Shown in pieces: positions 45,731 to 55,166 of a stretch of 64,000 nt of DNA. Positions within the stretch are counted from its first letter, which is position 1. Each line of letters starts with the position of its first letter. The notes beneath the pieces were generated by a model that was not told the DNA's origin, ran no database searches, and was given only the letters and a program-made list of their open reading frames with translations. The translations under genes were made by a program, and so were the position numbers. The DNA is taken from contig NZ_CP095732.1 in assembly GCF_020447305.1 (NCBI RefSeq), forward strand, positions 1,644,501 through 1,708,500. Direction: 5' to 3'. This DNA comes from Abyssibius alkaniclasticus. Its GTDB lineage: Bacteria; Pseudomonadota; Alphaproteobacteria; Rhodobacterales; Rhodobacteraceae.

Positions 45731-45788
45731 ATTTTGACTGGGCTGTCAATCAGAATTTTGACTGGATTGTCAGTCAGAATTATGACAG
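45731..45788. promoter_or_regulatory. Tandem 24-bp operator repeats and the divergent BetI-like promoter
   Basis: Two full palindromes, TGACTG-GGCTGT-CAATCA (45735-45752) and TGACTG-GATTGT-CAGTCA (45759-45776), start exactly 24 bp apart, and a third half-site TGACAG follows 24 bp later (45783). TTGACT (45758-45763) and TATGAC (45781-45786), 17 bp apart, form a good promoter for the regulator. The second palindrome lies between them, so autorepression is likely. On the minus strand a CATAAT (45779-45784) could serve the operon. Confidence 0.65.
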
Positions 45789-45891
45789 GCTGCAAGGTGC
45801 TGCAAAAAATGCTGTAAAACGTGGCAAAACCCGCTATATGCGCGCTGAAACCCCGCGCTGAAACCCAGCAGAACGAATGGCAGGACCACCC

Positions 45892-46563
45892 ATGACCGAG
45901 GCCGCCGAAGCAAGCGAAACACAGCCGCCGCGCAAGGCCAGCCGCGATGCGCGGCGCACGCAGCTTATCGAATCGACCATTTCCACGCTGGCCGAGAAGG
46001 GCTATGCGCGCACCACACTGACCGATGTGGCGCTGCGCGCCGGGCTTTCGCACGGTTTGGTGAATTTCCACTTCAAGACCAAGGACAACCTGCTGTCGGA
46101 AACGCTGGTCTTTCTGGCCGAGGAATACCGCACCAACTGGACAAGCGCGATGGCGGCAGCAGGCCCGCACCCCGCAGCCCAGCTTCATGCGATGGTTGCC
46201 GCCGATTTTGCCCCGCAGATTTGCACGCATGAGCGGCTGTCAAGCTGGTGTGCCTTCTGGGGCGAGGCGCAGAGCCGCCCGCTTTATCAACAGCATTGCG
46301 GCAACAATGATCAGCACCATATGGACGTGATGGAAGGGTTGTGCGCCGCCCTGCTGAACAGGCTCGGGCGCGACGATAACGCCCAGTATATTGCCCGCGT
46401 CATCCGCACCTGTAGCGACGGTGTCTGGCTGGAAATGATCAATATGACAGCGCCCTATGCGCGCGAGGAAGGCAAGCGCACCCTGCTGACCTGCCTTGCG
46501 GCCTTCTTCCCCGAATTCTTCACCCCCGATGGGATGCGCCCGCTAGACGGTGTGCAGGTATAG
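45892..46563 (+). CDS. BetI-like TetR-family regulator
   Basis: 223 residues. The TetR HTH (RRTQLIESTISTLAEKGYARTTLTDVALRAGLSHGLVNFHFKTKDNLL, about residues 20-66) is followed by a ligand domain with SSWCAFWGEAQSRPLYQQH, closely like BetI, the choline-responsive repressor. AGGACC 9 nt before 45892 favours that start over the ATG at 45877. Divergent from the 14-gene operon and flanked by two palindromes spaced by 24 bp. Its effector is expected to be a quaternary ammonium or similar zwitterion. Ends in a 21-bp overlap with the convergent glutamine synthetase-like gene. Confidence 0.85.
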   Translation: MTEAAEASETQPPRKASRDARRTQLIESTISTLAEKGYARTTLTDVALRAGLSHGLVNFHFKTKDNLLSETLVFLAEEYRTNWTSAMAAAGPHPAAQLHAMVAADFAPQICTHERLSSWCAFWGEAQSRPLYQQHCGNNDQHHMDVMEGLCAALLNRLGRDDNAQYIARVIRTCSDGVWLEMINMTAPYAREEGKRTLLTCLAAFFPEFFTPDGMRPLDGVQV

Positions 46564-47937
46564 GTCGTAATCGACCTCGGAGATTGTGCGCGCCACGCGG
46601 GCATATTCCGCCGCCTTGATGGCGGTAAAGGTGCGGTGCATGTCCGCCCCCAGCGCGGATTTCAGAAAGTCGGAGTCGCGCGCCGCCGTCAGCGCCGCGC
46701 GCCAGTCGTTTGGAATGTCCGGCGCGTCCTGCCCGTCCTCATAGCCGTTGCCGGTGGTTTCGGGGCCGGGGTCTATCTTGTTGGCCAGCCCGTGGCGAAT
46801 GCCCGCCAGCACGGTGGCGCCGACCAGGTATGGGTTGGCATCCACCCCCGACGGGCGGTGTTCGATGCGCCGCGCGGCGGCATCGCCCGCCGGAATGCGC
46901 AGCGCAACTGATCGGTTATTCACCCCCCATGTGGGGGAAACCGGCGCGTAAGACTGGTTGGCAAAGCGCCGCCAGCTATTGGCGTGGGGGGCGAAGACCA
47001 ACATGCTTTCGCCCATCGTGGCGCGCAGCCCGCCTAGCGCATGGCGGATGGCCTCGTTCCAGTCGCCGCCTCGGGTTTCGGCAAAAATATTGCGGCCCGC
47101 ATCATCCTGCATGGAAACGTGCAGATGCATCCCCGAACCTGCATAGGCCTCAACCGGTTTGGCCATGAAACAGGCGGTGACGCCATGCGCACGGGCCTGC
47201 GCGCGCACGATGCGCTTGAGGCGGATCAGGTCATCGGCGGCCTGCATGATGTTTGTGCGGTAATGCAAGGTAAGCTCATACTGGCCGGGGGCGTATTCCG
47301 AAATCATGGTTTCGGCCTGAATGCCCGCCGCATCGGCGCCGGCATAGATGTCGGAAAACAGCGGTAACATCCCGTGCAGATGGTCGACCGAATAGACCTC
47401 GGTTTTGTGGCTGGCACGGCCATCCAGCACATCGCGGGCGGGCTGCACGCGGCCGCTCGAATCCCGCTCATTGGCGAGCAAAAAGAACTCCAGCTCGAAG
47501 GCGCCGGCCGGGTGCAGCCCCTCGGCGGCCAGCGCATCAACCTGGCGCTGCATGGCGTGGCGCGGATCCGATGTGATGGGGCTGCCGTTGAGCGCATACA
47601 TGCTCATCAACACCTCGGCGCGGGGCGGCTTGGTGTTGTGCAGCGGTTTGAGCGTGCCGGGAATTGGCCAGCTCTGCACATCGCCATCGCCACTATCCCA
47701 GATCAGCCCGGTTTCATGCACATCCTCGCCGCAGATATCGAGGCCAAGAATGGAAATCGGGTAATTGCGGCCGTTCTTGTAGACGCTGAGCAATTCGTGG
47801 CGGCGGATGATCTTGCCCCGGCCAATGCCGTTGGAATCGTGCAGCACAAGGTCGATGGATTCAATTTCGGGATGCGCGGCCAGAAAGGCTTCGGCCTCGG
47901 CAATGCTGCTGCCCGAAGGGCTGGATGTGTCGCTCAT
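46543..47937 (-). CDS. Glutamine synthetase family ligase (gamma-glutamylpolyamine synthetase-like)
   Basis: 464 residues. GS motifs: AFELEFFLL and MISEYAPGQYELTLHY (metal and glutamate site), GSGMHLHVSM, and NNRSVALRIP. Sequence and length fit the PuuA-like branch that ligates glutamate to amines rather than classical GlnA. It is on the same strand as the upstream DUF2235 gene and the decarboxylase. It is convergent with the BetI-like gene. A role in gamma-glutamylation of the amine imported or made by neighbouring genes is likely but not proven. Confidence 0.85.
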   Translation of the reverse strand: MSDTSSPSGSSIAEAEAFLAAHPEIESIDLVLHDSNGIGRGKIIRRHELLSVYKNGRNYPISILGLDICGEDVHETGLIWDSGDGDVQSWPIPGTLKPLHNTKPPRAEVLMSMYALNGSPITSDPRHAMQRQVDALAAEGLHPAGAFELEFFLLANERDSSGRVQPARDVLDGRASHKTEVYSVDHLHGMLPLFSDIYAGADAAGIQAETMISEYAPGQYELTLHYRTNIMQAADDLIRLKRIVRAQARAHGVTACFMAKPVEAYAGSGMHLHVSMQDDAGRNIFAETRGGDWNEAIRHALGGLRATMGESMLVFAPHANSWRRFANQSYAPVSPTWGVNNRSVALRIPAGDAAARRIEHRPSGVDANPYLVGATVLAGIRHGLANKIDPGPETTGNGYEDGQDAPDIPNDWRAALTAARDSDFLKSALGADMHRTFTAIKAAEYARVARTISEVDYDLYLHTV

Positions 47938-48014
47938 GAAACTCTCGGTCAAACGGGGGAAAGCGGGCAATTGGCCAGCCATATCCCAGCCGCACAAGCG
48001 CAGCAAGGGCCGTG

Positions 48015-48209
48015 CTAGCGCCAGTGATATTGCGGCACGTGATAGCCGATATCTTCAGATACCTGATAACGTGCGCCGCAGTTTGTGCATTGCACCAGCA
48101 TTTCGCTATGGCCGGCAAAGCGCGTATCGCGCAGCAGCACAAACAGCCCGGTCTGGCGGCGCGGGTCGCCGCGGGCCGATTTGCATTGGCATTGGGCCGG
48201 GTCAGTCAT
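48015..48209 (-). CDS. Small Cys-containing conserved-looking protein
   Basis: 64 residues. The start ATG directly follows the stop of the DUF2235 gene, with no gap. CQC at residues 7-9 and CTNCGARY at 41-48 could bind a metal. The end reads QVSEDIGYHVPQYHWR. I do not recognise a named family. Position, coding pattern and the tight junction with its neighbour support a real gene. Possibly a zinc-ribbon-like protein. Confidence 0.6.
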   Translation of the reverse strand: MTDPAQCQCKSARGDPRRQTGLFVLLRDTRFAGHSEMLVQCTNCGARYQVSEDIGYHVPQYHWR

Positions 48210-49265
48210 TCAATTGGCCTTGCTCAGCAGGGTCTGGCTGTGTTCAAGCGCGGGCTCCAGCGGGGTTTGCAGCACGCCAAGCGCGGTTGGCCAGTAATGA
48301 GGAATGGCCTGCATCCGGGCCGATACGCTGGCGTGAAGCCTGTCGCCCCGGCCCGCACGAATATAACGCGGTTCGCGATACAGGAAAAACCGCGACACCC
48401 CGGCATAGGGGCCAAGCATGGGGGCGGTTGCATCGGTTTCAAACCGCGCGCGCCAGCCATCGGGCAGGGGCAGGCCGCAGCGCGCCGCGCGTTCCAGCAT
48501 CCAGACCAGCGGAATGTTGGACAGCGGGCGCGAAGCCTTGGCGCCTTGCACCTGCCCGCCCACATCGGCATGGGCACCGGCAAACCAGACCTGTTCCATA
48601 TGCCCCGACCAGCCCGGCACCGGGCGCCAGGGGATCGGCGTATAGGAACTGCGGTTCTCATCCAGCGCCAGCGCCTGAAACGCATTGCGGATAAGCGGTG
48701 AAAGCTGGTGGTTGTGAAAATCCGTGACCATTGGCGCAAGTCGCGACAGGATGGGATAGGGCAATCCCAGCGCCTTTACCGTATCCCAACAGCCGATCAG
48801 CTCGATGTTGACCGCAAAGCGATGCGTATAGCGGCGGGTAAAGACCCGGGCCGAGCGCGACAGGTGTTTGGTCTGGTAGTAGCGATAGGCCATCTCAACG
48901 CGGCGCGTATTCACATGCTCGGCGCGGATCAGCCCGACACGGTCGATCAGCCCGGCGATCGAGCGCACGGCATAGGCCCCGCGCGAATAGCCGAACAGCA
49001 TGATCCGGTCGCCTGGCCGATAGTGTTCGCACAGATGTCTGTAGCCTTGGGTGATGGATTGGTTCACCTCCAGCCCCGAGGCCACATCGAGCCATTTGCG
49101 CCAGCCGCGCCCCTGCACGCCGGGGTCATATTTCAGGCAAATATCGGGGTTGTTGGCGCTGTTCAGCAGTTTGACAAGCAGCCCGGCATTGGTTTCCTGC
49201 CCGTCATCCATGCGCGACAGCGTGCCGTCAATCACATAGACATGGGTTTTGGGCGCGCTGCTCAT
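48210..49265 (-). CDS. DUF2235 alpha/beta hydrolase-like protein
   Basis: 351 residues from the ATG at 49265; a TTG at 49277 would add four residues. It starts with HVYVIDGTLSRMDDG and has GYSRGAYAVRSIAGL, where the GxSxG nucleophile lies, and WFAGAHADVGG near residue 225. These mark DUF2235, related to Tle1-type phospholipases. There is no signal peptide and no type VI secretion gene nearby, so a secreted toxin role is not supported. Lies between the ornithine decarboxylase-type gene and the small Cys protein. Confidence 0.85.
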   Translation of the reverse strand: MSSAPKTHVYVIDGTLSRMDDGQETNAGLLVKLLNSANNPDICLKYDPGVQGRGWRKWLDVASGLEVNQSITQGYRHLCEHYRPGDRIMLFGYSRGAYAVRSIAGLIDRVGLIRAEHVNTRRVEMAYRYYQTKHLSRSARVFTRRYTHRFAVNIELIGCWDTVKALGLPYPILSRLAPMVTDFHNHQLSPLIRNAFQALALDENRSSYTPIPWRPVPGWSGHMEQVWFAGAHADVGGQVQGAKASRPLSNIPLVWMLERAARCGLPLPDGWRARFETDATAPMLGPYAGVSRFFLYREPRYIRAGRGDRLHASVSARMQAIPHYWPTALGVLQTPLEPALEHSQTLLSKAN

Positions 49266-49382
49266 CGCGGCCCGCAAATTTGCAGCGCGCTGTCATAGGC
49301 GGAAACCGGCATTTTTCCCCCGTTTACTGCCTGTCAGACTACGAGCTTGCGCAGCGCCGTCCAGCCCAAAATGCGCGCAGTT

Positions 49383-50564
49383 TCACGAAAGGCTGCGCAC
49401 GGTCGCGGTTTCAAGCGCGCCATAGCCGTTGAACAAGGCCGTAAGCCCGATCACATAGGCGCCCATTGCTGAAAACAGGATATAGTCGCCCTCGGCCAAA
49501 GTGTCGGGCAGTTGCAGATCCAGCGGCAATTTGTCGATGGAATCACAGGTGGGGCCAAAGGCATGGCGCGCCACATGCTGGCCCTGGCGCGGCTTGCCAA
49601 GGCTGGTCAGCACGCGCTGGCCGCGCGGCAGGTCCATCGCCCTGAACTCGGCCAGCCCGCCATAAATTCCGTCATTCAGATAGACGGTATCGCCGCGCAA
49701 GGATTTGACGCGCACCGCAAGGCCAAAGGCCGAAGCGACCATTGCGCGCCCCGGCTCGCACGCCAGTTCCGGTGCTGTGTCAAAGGCCGACATGGCCTTG
49801 CGGATGGCGGCGAAATGCAGGTCGAGCTTCGGGGGGCCGCCGGCCGTATCGCAAGGAAACCCCCCGCCGACATTGAGCGCCCTGATCTTGACACCCGCGC
49901 GTTTGGCAATTTCGGCGGCGGCCTGAATATAGGTGGCATACGCCCCGGCATCTTCGCATTGCGTGCCGGGGTGGAAGGTCAGCGCGGGCTGCGCGCCGGT
50001 TGTGCCAACCGCTTGCAGCAGCAGCGCGGCCTGCTCTGGCGTTGCGCCGAATTTCGCGCCAAAATCATAAGCCGCCCCGGCCACCGGCAGTTTGAAACGC
50101 ACGGCGATCTGGCTGTCTTTGGTGATATAGGGCAGAATTTTCTCAAGCTCGCCCAATGTATCGACCGACCAGCTTGCAATGCCCGCCGCCGCGGCTGTGG
50201 CAATTTCCGAGCGCGAGCGCACCGGGTTGTGGTAATGCAGCCGGATATCGGGCGAGAGCGAGCGGACGAGCGCGATTTCATCGGGCGAGGCCACGTCGAA
50301 CCCGTCTATCCCGGATGCGACAAGCTGGGCCAGCACCCGCCTGTCCGGATTGGCCTTGACCGCATAGGTCACCAGGCCCGGAAAGCCCTGCCGGAAGCCC
50401 TGAAAGGCGGCATCGAGCGCCGAGGGCACGAAGAAATGCACCGGCTGGTCCGGGGTTGTCTTGGACAGGTAGGTGTCGGGTTTGTCCCAGACATGGTTAT
50501 GCTCGGTCATCATCACCTCGGTCACTTTCGGGTTCAGCACGTGCTGCAAGGGCGATTCTGCCAT
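49383..50564 (-). CDS. PLP-dependent ornithine/lysine decarboxylase (alanine racemase-fold type)
   Basis: 393 residues from the ATG at 50564; an alternative start at 50510 has GAGG close by and begins nearer to the family start. PLP lysine in VTYAVKANPDR, PLP phosphate loop NVGGGFPC, ACEPGRAMV, and the dimer-interface Cys in FGPTCDSIDKL. It decarboxylates ornithine to putrescine or lysine to cadaverine. Divergent from an Lrp-family gene with a repeat-rich 77-bp gap. Fits with the polyamine-type importer and the PuuA-like ligase nearby. Confidence 0.9.
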   Translation of the reverse strand: MAESPLQHVLNPKVTEVMMTEHNHVWDKPDTYLSKTTPDQPVHFFVPSALDAAFQGFRQGFPGLVTYAVKANPDRRVLAQLVASGIDGFDVASPDEIALVRSLSPDIRLHYHNPVRSRSEIATAAAAGIASWSVDTLGELEKILPYITKDSQIAVRFKLPVAGAAYDFGAKFGATPEQAALLLQAVGTTGAQPALTFHPGTQCEDAGAYATYIQAAAEIAKRAGVKIRALNVGGGFPCDTAGGPPKLDLHFAAIRKAMSAFDTAPELACEPGRAMVASAFGLAVRVKSLRGDTVYLNDGIYGGLAEFRAMDLPRGQRVLTSLGKPRQGQHVARHAFGPTCDSIDKLPLDLQLPDTLAEGDYILFSAMGAYVIGLTALFNGYGALETATVRSLS

Positions 50565-50590
50565 GAATCTGCGTCGATATGACTGGACTT

Positions 50591-50630
50591 TATGACGAAT
50601 AAACGAAATTCTTCGGGCGATATGACGAAT
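50591..50630. promoter_or_regulatory. Direct repeat and palindrome between the decarboxylase and Lrp genes
   Basis: TATGACGAAT occurs at 50591-50600 and 50621-50630, exactly 30 bp apart. Between them is CGAA-ATTC-TTCG (50604-50615), a perfect 4-bp inverted repeat. The symmetric layout in a 77-bp divergent gap suggests Lrp sites controlling both genes. Confidence 0.5.
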
Positions 50631-50641
50631 CCAAAGGCGAA

Positions 50642-51088
50642 ATGATGCTAGACCTTGACGAGACCGACCGGCGGATGCTGGCGCTGCTGGCCAGCAATGC
50701 CCGGCTTTCCGTAACGGCACTGGCGCGCGACCTTGGGATTGCGCGCACCACCGCGCAGGCGCGGCTCGACCGGCTGGAAAATCGCGGCATCATCGCGGGC
50801 TATTCCTTGCGCCTCTCGGACCGCGCGCGCGCGCAGGTTATCCGCGCCACGGTTCTGGTGCAGATCGAGCCGCGCAGCCAGGCGGGGATTTTGCGCGCGC
50901 TGGACCGTATGAGCGAGGTCGAGGCCGCCTATACCACCTCGGGCCGGTTTGACCTGACGCTTGAAGTCGCCGCCGCCAACCCCGAGGCGCTGGATGCCGC
51001 CCTTGACAGGATTGCCGCGCTGGTGGGCGTGCGCGGGCATGAAACGCTGGTGCATCTGTCCTCCAAGATCGAACGCCGCATCGGTTAG
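50642..51088 (+). CDS. Lrp/AsnC-family regulator
   Basis: 148 residues. AsnC-type HTH (LDETDRRMLALLASNARLSVTALARDLGIARTTAQARLDRLENRGIIAGY, residues 4-53) and an effector RAM domain with RATVLVQIEPRS and YTTSGRFDLTLEVAA. Divergent from the ornithine decarboxylase-type gene, with a 30-bp-spaced repeat between them. It probably senses an amino acid such as ornithine or lysine and controls the decarboxylase, which is inference from position. Confidence 0.9.
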   Translation: MMLDLDETDRRMLALLASNARLSVTALARDLGIARTTAQARLDRLENRGIIAGYSLRLSDRARAQVIRATVLVQIEPRSQAGILRALDRMSEVEAAYTTSGRFDLTLEVAAANPEALDAALDRIAALVGVRGHETLVHLSSKIERRIG

Positions 51089-51162
51089 GCCTTTTCCTTG
51101 GCCCGCACAAAAGCTAAAACCCGCCGAGCCTGAACCTGCCGCCTGTGTCCGAACTGGAATGA

Positions 51163-54096
51163 ATGATGACGATGGAAAAAACCTTTGATGCCGCCCGCGC
51201 CGAGCCGGCGATTTTTGCCCGCTGGATGGCGGCGAAAGCCTTTGCCGCCGGAGCGAATGCCAAGCCGGGGGCAGAACCGTTCTGCATTATGATTCCACCG
51301 CCCAACGTGACCGGCAGCCTGCATATGGGCCATGCCTTCAACAACACCTTGCAAGATATCCTCACCCGCTGGCACCGGATGCGCGGCTTTGATGTGCTGT
51401 GGCAGCCGGGGCAGGACCATGCCGGCATTGCCACGCAGCTTGTTGTTGAAAAGCAGCTTGCCGCTGCGGGCAATGAGGGCCGCCGCGAATTGGGGCGCGA
51501 GGCATTTGTGAACAAGGTATGGGCGTGGAAGGAGCAATCGGGCGGCACGATTGTGAACCAGCTTCAGCGCCTTGGCTGTTCGGCAGACTGGGACCGCAAC
51601 GCCTTTACGATGGACAAGAATTTCCACGATGCCGTGCTGAAGGTCTTTGTCGACCTTTACAACAAGGGGCTGATCTATCGCGGCAAGCGGCTGGTCAACT
51701 GGGATCCGCATTTTGAAACGGCGATTTCCGATCTTGAGGTCGAGAATATCGAGCGTGACGGCCATATGTGGCATTTCAAATACCCGCTGGCTGGCGGGGA
51801 GACTTATGAATATGTCGAGAAGGATGAGGACGGGAATGTAACCCTGCGCGAGATGCGCGACTATATTTCCATTGCCACGACGCGCCCCGAAACCATGCTC
51901 GGCGATGGCGCGGTGGCCGTTCACCCCGATGATGAACGCTATGCGCCGATCGTCGGCAAGCTGTGCGAGATTCCGGTGGGGCCAAAGGCACATCGCCGCC
52001 TGATCCCGATCATCACCGACGACTATCCGGACATGAATTTTGGCTCCGGTGCTGTAAAAATCACCGGCGCGCATGATTTCAACGACTATGGCGTTGCGCA
52101 GCGCAACAACATTCCCTGCTATCGGCTGATGGACACCAAGGGCGCGATGCGCGCCGATGGTGCGCCCTATGCCGAGGAGGCTGGCAAGGCGGCTGCGATT
52201 GCGCAGGGCGGTGAATTTACCGTTGAAAGCGTGGATGCCATCAACCTTGTGCCTGACGAGTTTCGCGGGCTCGACCGGTTTGAGGCGCGCAAACGCGTGG
52301 TTGAAGCCATCAACGCCGAGGGACTTGCCGTGATGGTCGCCAACCCCGATGCAGCAGCACAAGCCGCCCCGGCCCCCGAGCCGGGGCCTCTACCGAGCGG
52401 CACAGAGGCCCCGGATCAAGTCCGGGGCGGCGCAGGGGATGTGCCCGCGCTCATTCCCCATGTTGAAAACAAAAAGATCATGCAGCCCTTTGGTGACCGC
52501 TCCAAGGTGATCATCGAACCGATGCTGACGGATCAGTGGTATGTTGATGCCGCCAAACTGGCTGGCCCGGCGATGGATGCGATTAACGAAGGCCGCACGC
52601 AGATTTTGCCGGAGCGGGAGAAGAAGGTTTATTTCCATTGGATGGAGAATATCGAGCCTTGGTGCATCTCGCGGCAATTGTGGTGGGGGCATCAGGTGCC
52701 GGTTTGGTATGACGAAGATGGCAAGGAATATTGCGCCGCCAGCGAAGCGGAAGCACAAAGCATGGCCGGCGGCAAAACGCTGACCCGCGACCCCGACGTT
52801 CTCGACACTTGGTTCTCTTCCGGCCTCTGGCCCATCGGCACGCTGGGCTGGCCGAATGATACCGAGGAGATGAAGCGCTATTTCCCGACCTCGGTGCTGA
52901 TCACCGGCTTTGACATTCTGTTCTTCTGGGTCGCGCGCATGATGATGATGCAGCTTGAGGTGGTCGATAAGGAACCCTTCCACACCATCTATCTGCACGC
53001 CCTGGTGCGCGATGAGAAGGGCGTGAAAATGTCCAAGACCTTGGGCAATGTCATCGACCCGCTGGATGTGATTGACGAGTTCGGCGCCGATGCGCTGCGC
53101 TTCACCATGACCTCTATGGCAGCACTTGGCGGCACGCTGAAGCTTTCCACCGAGCGCATTGCAGGCTATCGCAATTTCGGCACCAAACTGTGGAATGCCG
53201 CGCGATTTGCCGAGATGAACGAATGCAAACCGGTCGTAGGGTTCGACCCCAAAGCCACCACACAAACCGCCAATAAGTGGATTGTGGGCGAGACGGCGCG
53301 GGCGCGCGCGGCGGTGGATGCCGCCTATGACAGCTATCGTTTCAACGAGGCCGCGCTGGCGCTTTATGCCCATGTGCGCGGCACGTTCTGCGACTGGTAT
53401 GTCGAGTTTGCCAAGCCGCTGCTGCAATCTGATGACGCGGCCGTGGTCGCCGAAACCCGCGCCACAATGGCCTGGGCGCTCGACCAATGCCTGATTTTGC
53501 TGCACCCGATCATGCCCTATATGACCGAGCAGTTGTGGGGCGATATTGCACAGCGGCCCAAAATGCTGGTGCATACCGACTGGCCCAGCTACAGCGAAGC
53601 GGATTTCGCCGATGACGCGGCCGACAAGGAAATGCGCTGGGCGATTGGGCTGATCGAGCAGATCCGCTCGGTCCGCGCGGAAATGCATGTGAATGCGGGC
53701 GCGAAAATCCCCATGCTGCGCCTGTCGCTGGATGAGGCGGGGCGCGCGGCCTATGCACGCAACGCGGTGCTGATTGAACGCTTGGCGCGCATTGCCAGCG
53801 TGGCCGATGTTGAAACCGCCCCGAAAGGTGCGATCACGCTGCCGGTTGAAGGTGGGGCGTTTTGCCTGCCGCTGGGTGATATCATCGACGTGGCGGCCGA
53901 AAAGGCGCGGCTCGAAAAATCCATCGCCAAGCTGGGCGGTGAAATGGGCGGGCTGGAGAAGAAGCTTTCAAACGAAAAGTTCATCGCCAATGCGCCCGAA
54001 GAGGTTGTGGCCGAAAACCGCGAGCGGCTGGCGCAGGCCGCCGATGAAATGGGCAAATTGCGCGCGGCGCTAGATCGGATGGCGGCAATTGGCTAG
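51163..54096 (+). CDS. valS: Valyl-tRNA synthetase with an inserted palindromic repeat
   Basis: 977 residues. [15 protein letters not shown] carries the HIGH-type motif (HMGH, residues 54-57), and KMSKT near residue 622 is the KMSKS motif. An editing domain, anticodon-binding domain and a C-terminal coiled coil ([24 protein letters not shown]) follow. It charges tRNA-Val. Within the segment before [12 protein letters not shown], residues ~401-423 are encoded by a 69-bp palindromic repeat that adds an Ala/Pro/Gly-rich insert without breaking the frame. The frame is intact, so the enzyme should be functional. Confidence 0.96.
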   Translation: MMTMEKTFDAARAEPAIFARWMAAKAFAAGANAKPGAEPFCIMIPPPNVTGSLHMGHAFNNTLQDILTRWHRMRGFDVLWQPGQDHAGIATQLVVEKQLAAAGNEGRRELGREAFVNKVWAWKEQSGGTIVNQLQRLGCSADWDRNAFTMDKNFHDAVLKVFVDLYNKGLIYRGKRLVNWDPHFETAISDLEVENIERDGHMWHFKYPLAGGETYEYVEKDEDGNVTLREMRDYISIATTRPETMLGDGAVAVHPDDERYAPIVGKLCEIPVGPKAHRRLIPIITDDYPDMNFGSGAVKITGAHDFNDYGVAQRNNIPCYRLMDTKGAMRADGAPYAEEAGKAAAIAQGGEFTVESVDAINLVPDEFRGLDRFEARKRVVEAINAEGLAVMVANPDAAAQAAPAPEPGPLPSGTEAPDQVRGGAGDVPALIPHVENKKIMQPFGDRSKVIIEPMLTDQWYVDAAKLAGPAMDAINEGRTQILPEREKKVYFHWMENIEPWCISRQLWWGHQVPVWYDEDGKEYCAASEAEAQSMAGGKTLTRDPDVLDTWFSSGLWPIGTLGWPNDTEEMKRYFPTSVLITGFDILFFWVARMMMMQLEVVDKEPFHTIYLHALVRDEKGVKMSKTLGNVIDPLDVIDEFGADALRFTMTSMAALGGTLKLSTERIAGYRNFGTKLWNAARFAEMNECKPVVGFDPKATTQTANKWIVGETARARAAVDAAYDSYRFNEAALALYAHVRGTFCDWYVEFAKPLLQSDDAAVVAETRATMAWALDQCLILLHPIMPYMTEQLWGDIAQRPKMLVHTDWPSYSEADFADDAADKEMRWAIGLIEQIRSVRAEMHVNAGAKIPMLRLSLDEAGRAAYARNAVLIERLARIASVADVETAPKGAITLPVEGGAFCLPLGDIIDVAAEKARLEKSIAKLGGEMGGLEKKLSNEKFIANAPEEVVAENRERLAQAADEMGKLRAALDRMAAIG
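52363..52431. repeat. G+C-rich palindromic repeat element, copy 2, in frame inside valS
   Basis: The arms at 52363-52390 and 52405-52431 match copy 1 (27330-27397) closely, including GAGGCCCCGG and TCCGGGGCGGC. Its length, 69 bp or 23 codons, keeps the valS frame open. Codes for an Ala/Pro/Gly-rich stretch. Confidence 0.8.
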
Positions 54097-54132
54097 GCTT
54101 TGGCGAATCGCGCAGCCACAAGGGGGCAAATC

Positions 54133-54360
54133 ATGCGGATTTTCAGGGCGGTGTTCATATTTACCGCATTCGGGCTGGTCGCCTATCTGGTGGTCAGCGG
54201 CAGGATGAGCGCCTATGCGGCTGAAAGCGGCTCGGCCAATTTTCAGGACCTGATGGCCAGAACCGAAGAAAATATCGGGCTGACGCTGGCCAGCACGGTG
54301 ATAATGGGCATTGGCGGTGTGCTGGCCTTTTTGTCGATGATCTTTTCCAGCAATCGTTAG
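54133..54360 (+). CDS. Small two-helix membrane protein
   Basis: 75 residues from the ATG at 54133, with AGGGGG 7 nt upstream. Two hydrophobic stretches (about residues 3-20 and 48-68, VFIFTAFGLVAYLVVS and LASTVIMGIGGVLAFLSMIF) suggest two membrane segments with a short periplasmic or cytoplasmic loop. No family recognised. It lies 36 bp after valS and 8 bp before the reductase gene, so it may be co-transcribed with both. Confidence 0.6.
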   Translation: MRIFRAVFIFTAFGLVAYLVVSGRMSAYAAESGSANFQDLMARTEENIGLTLASTVIMGIGGVLAFLSMIFSSNR

Positions 54361-54368
54361 GGGGCGTT

Positions 54369-55166
54369 GTGGCGCAGATGCAGAAAATTGGCCTGGGCAC
54401 ATGGCCGCTGAAGGATTCGCTTTGCCGTGAGGTGGTTGCAACCGCGCTGGAGCTTGGCTATCGCCATATCGACACCGCGCAGATGTATGCCAATGAAGCG
54501 GCAGTCGGCCAGGGCATTGCCGATGCCGGGCTCGAGCGGGACGCGCTGTTTGTGGTCACGAAAATCTGGCCATCATCATTTGAGGACGGCACGGCGCTGG
54601 AACGCGCGCGCGCCAGTATTGCAGCACTTGGCGTTGGCGCGGTCGACCAGCTTCTGGTGCATTGGCCCAACCCGCGCCTGAAGGTTGCGCAGATCATTGA
54701 AACCCTGCAAGCGGCGCGCGATGAGGGGCTGGCGCACAGCATCGGTGTGTCGAACTTCCCCTCTGCGCTGATGGCCGAGGCGGCGGCGCTGGACACGATT
54801 GCCACCAATCAGGTGGAGTTCCACGCCCTGCTTGACCAGCGCAAATTGCTGGCCGTGGCCAATGATCTTGGCATTCGCCTGACCGCCTATATGCCGATTG
54901 CGCGCGGCAAGGTGCCAGAGCATCCGGTGGTGCAGGAGATCGCCGCCGCCCATAGCGCGCAGCCCGCACAGGTGGCGCTGGCATGGGTCATGGCCAAGGG
55001 GGTGACGCCGATCTGCATGTCGACCAAGCGCGCCAATCTGGCTAGCAATCTTGGGGCTTGCGACCTTGCGCTTTCGCCCGATGAGATTGCAAGGATCGAC
55101 GCACTGTCCAGCCCCAGCCAGCGGTTTTGCGAGCGCGACAGCGACAATCCGGACTGGGACAATTGA
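54369..55166 (+). CDS. Aldo/keto reductase (AKR5 / 2,5-diketo-gluconate reductase-like)
   Basis: 265 residues from GTG at 54369 (AGGGGGC close upstream); an ATG nine bases on is the alternative. Catalytic tetrad signs: DTAQMY (Asp and Tyr), TKIW (Lys) and LVHWPNP (His). NADPH contact region CMSTKRANLASN near the end. It reduces aldehydes or ketones; the physiological substrate is not clear. Its stop overlaps the next gene by one base (TGATG). Confidence 0.87.
   Translation: MAQMQKIGLGTWPLKDSLCREVVATALELGYRHIDTAQMYANEAAVGQGIADAGLERDALFVVTKIWPSSFEDGTALERARASIAALGVGAVDQLLVHWPNPRLKVAQIIETLQAARDEGLAHSIGVSNFPSALMAEAAALDTIATNQVEFHALLDQRKLLAVANDLGIRLTAYMPIARGKVPEHPVVQEIAAAHSAQPAQVALAWVMAKGVTPICMSTKRANLASNLGACDLALSPDEIARIDALSSPSQRFCERDSDNPDWDN

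Noticed and set aside
48210-49265. Type VI secretion lipase effector
   Set aside because: DUF2235 is related to Tle1, but there are no vgrG, immunity or secretion genes around it.
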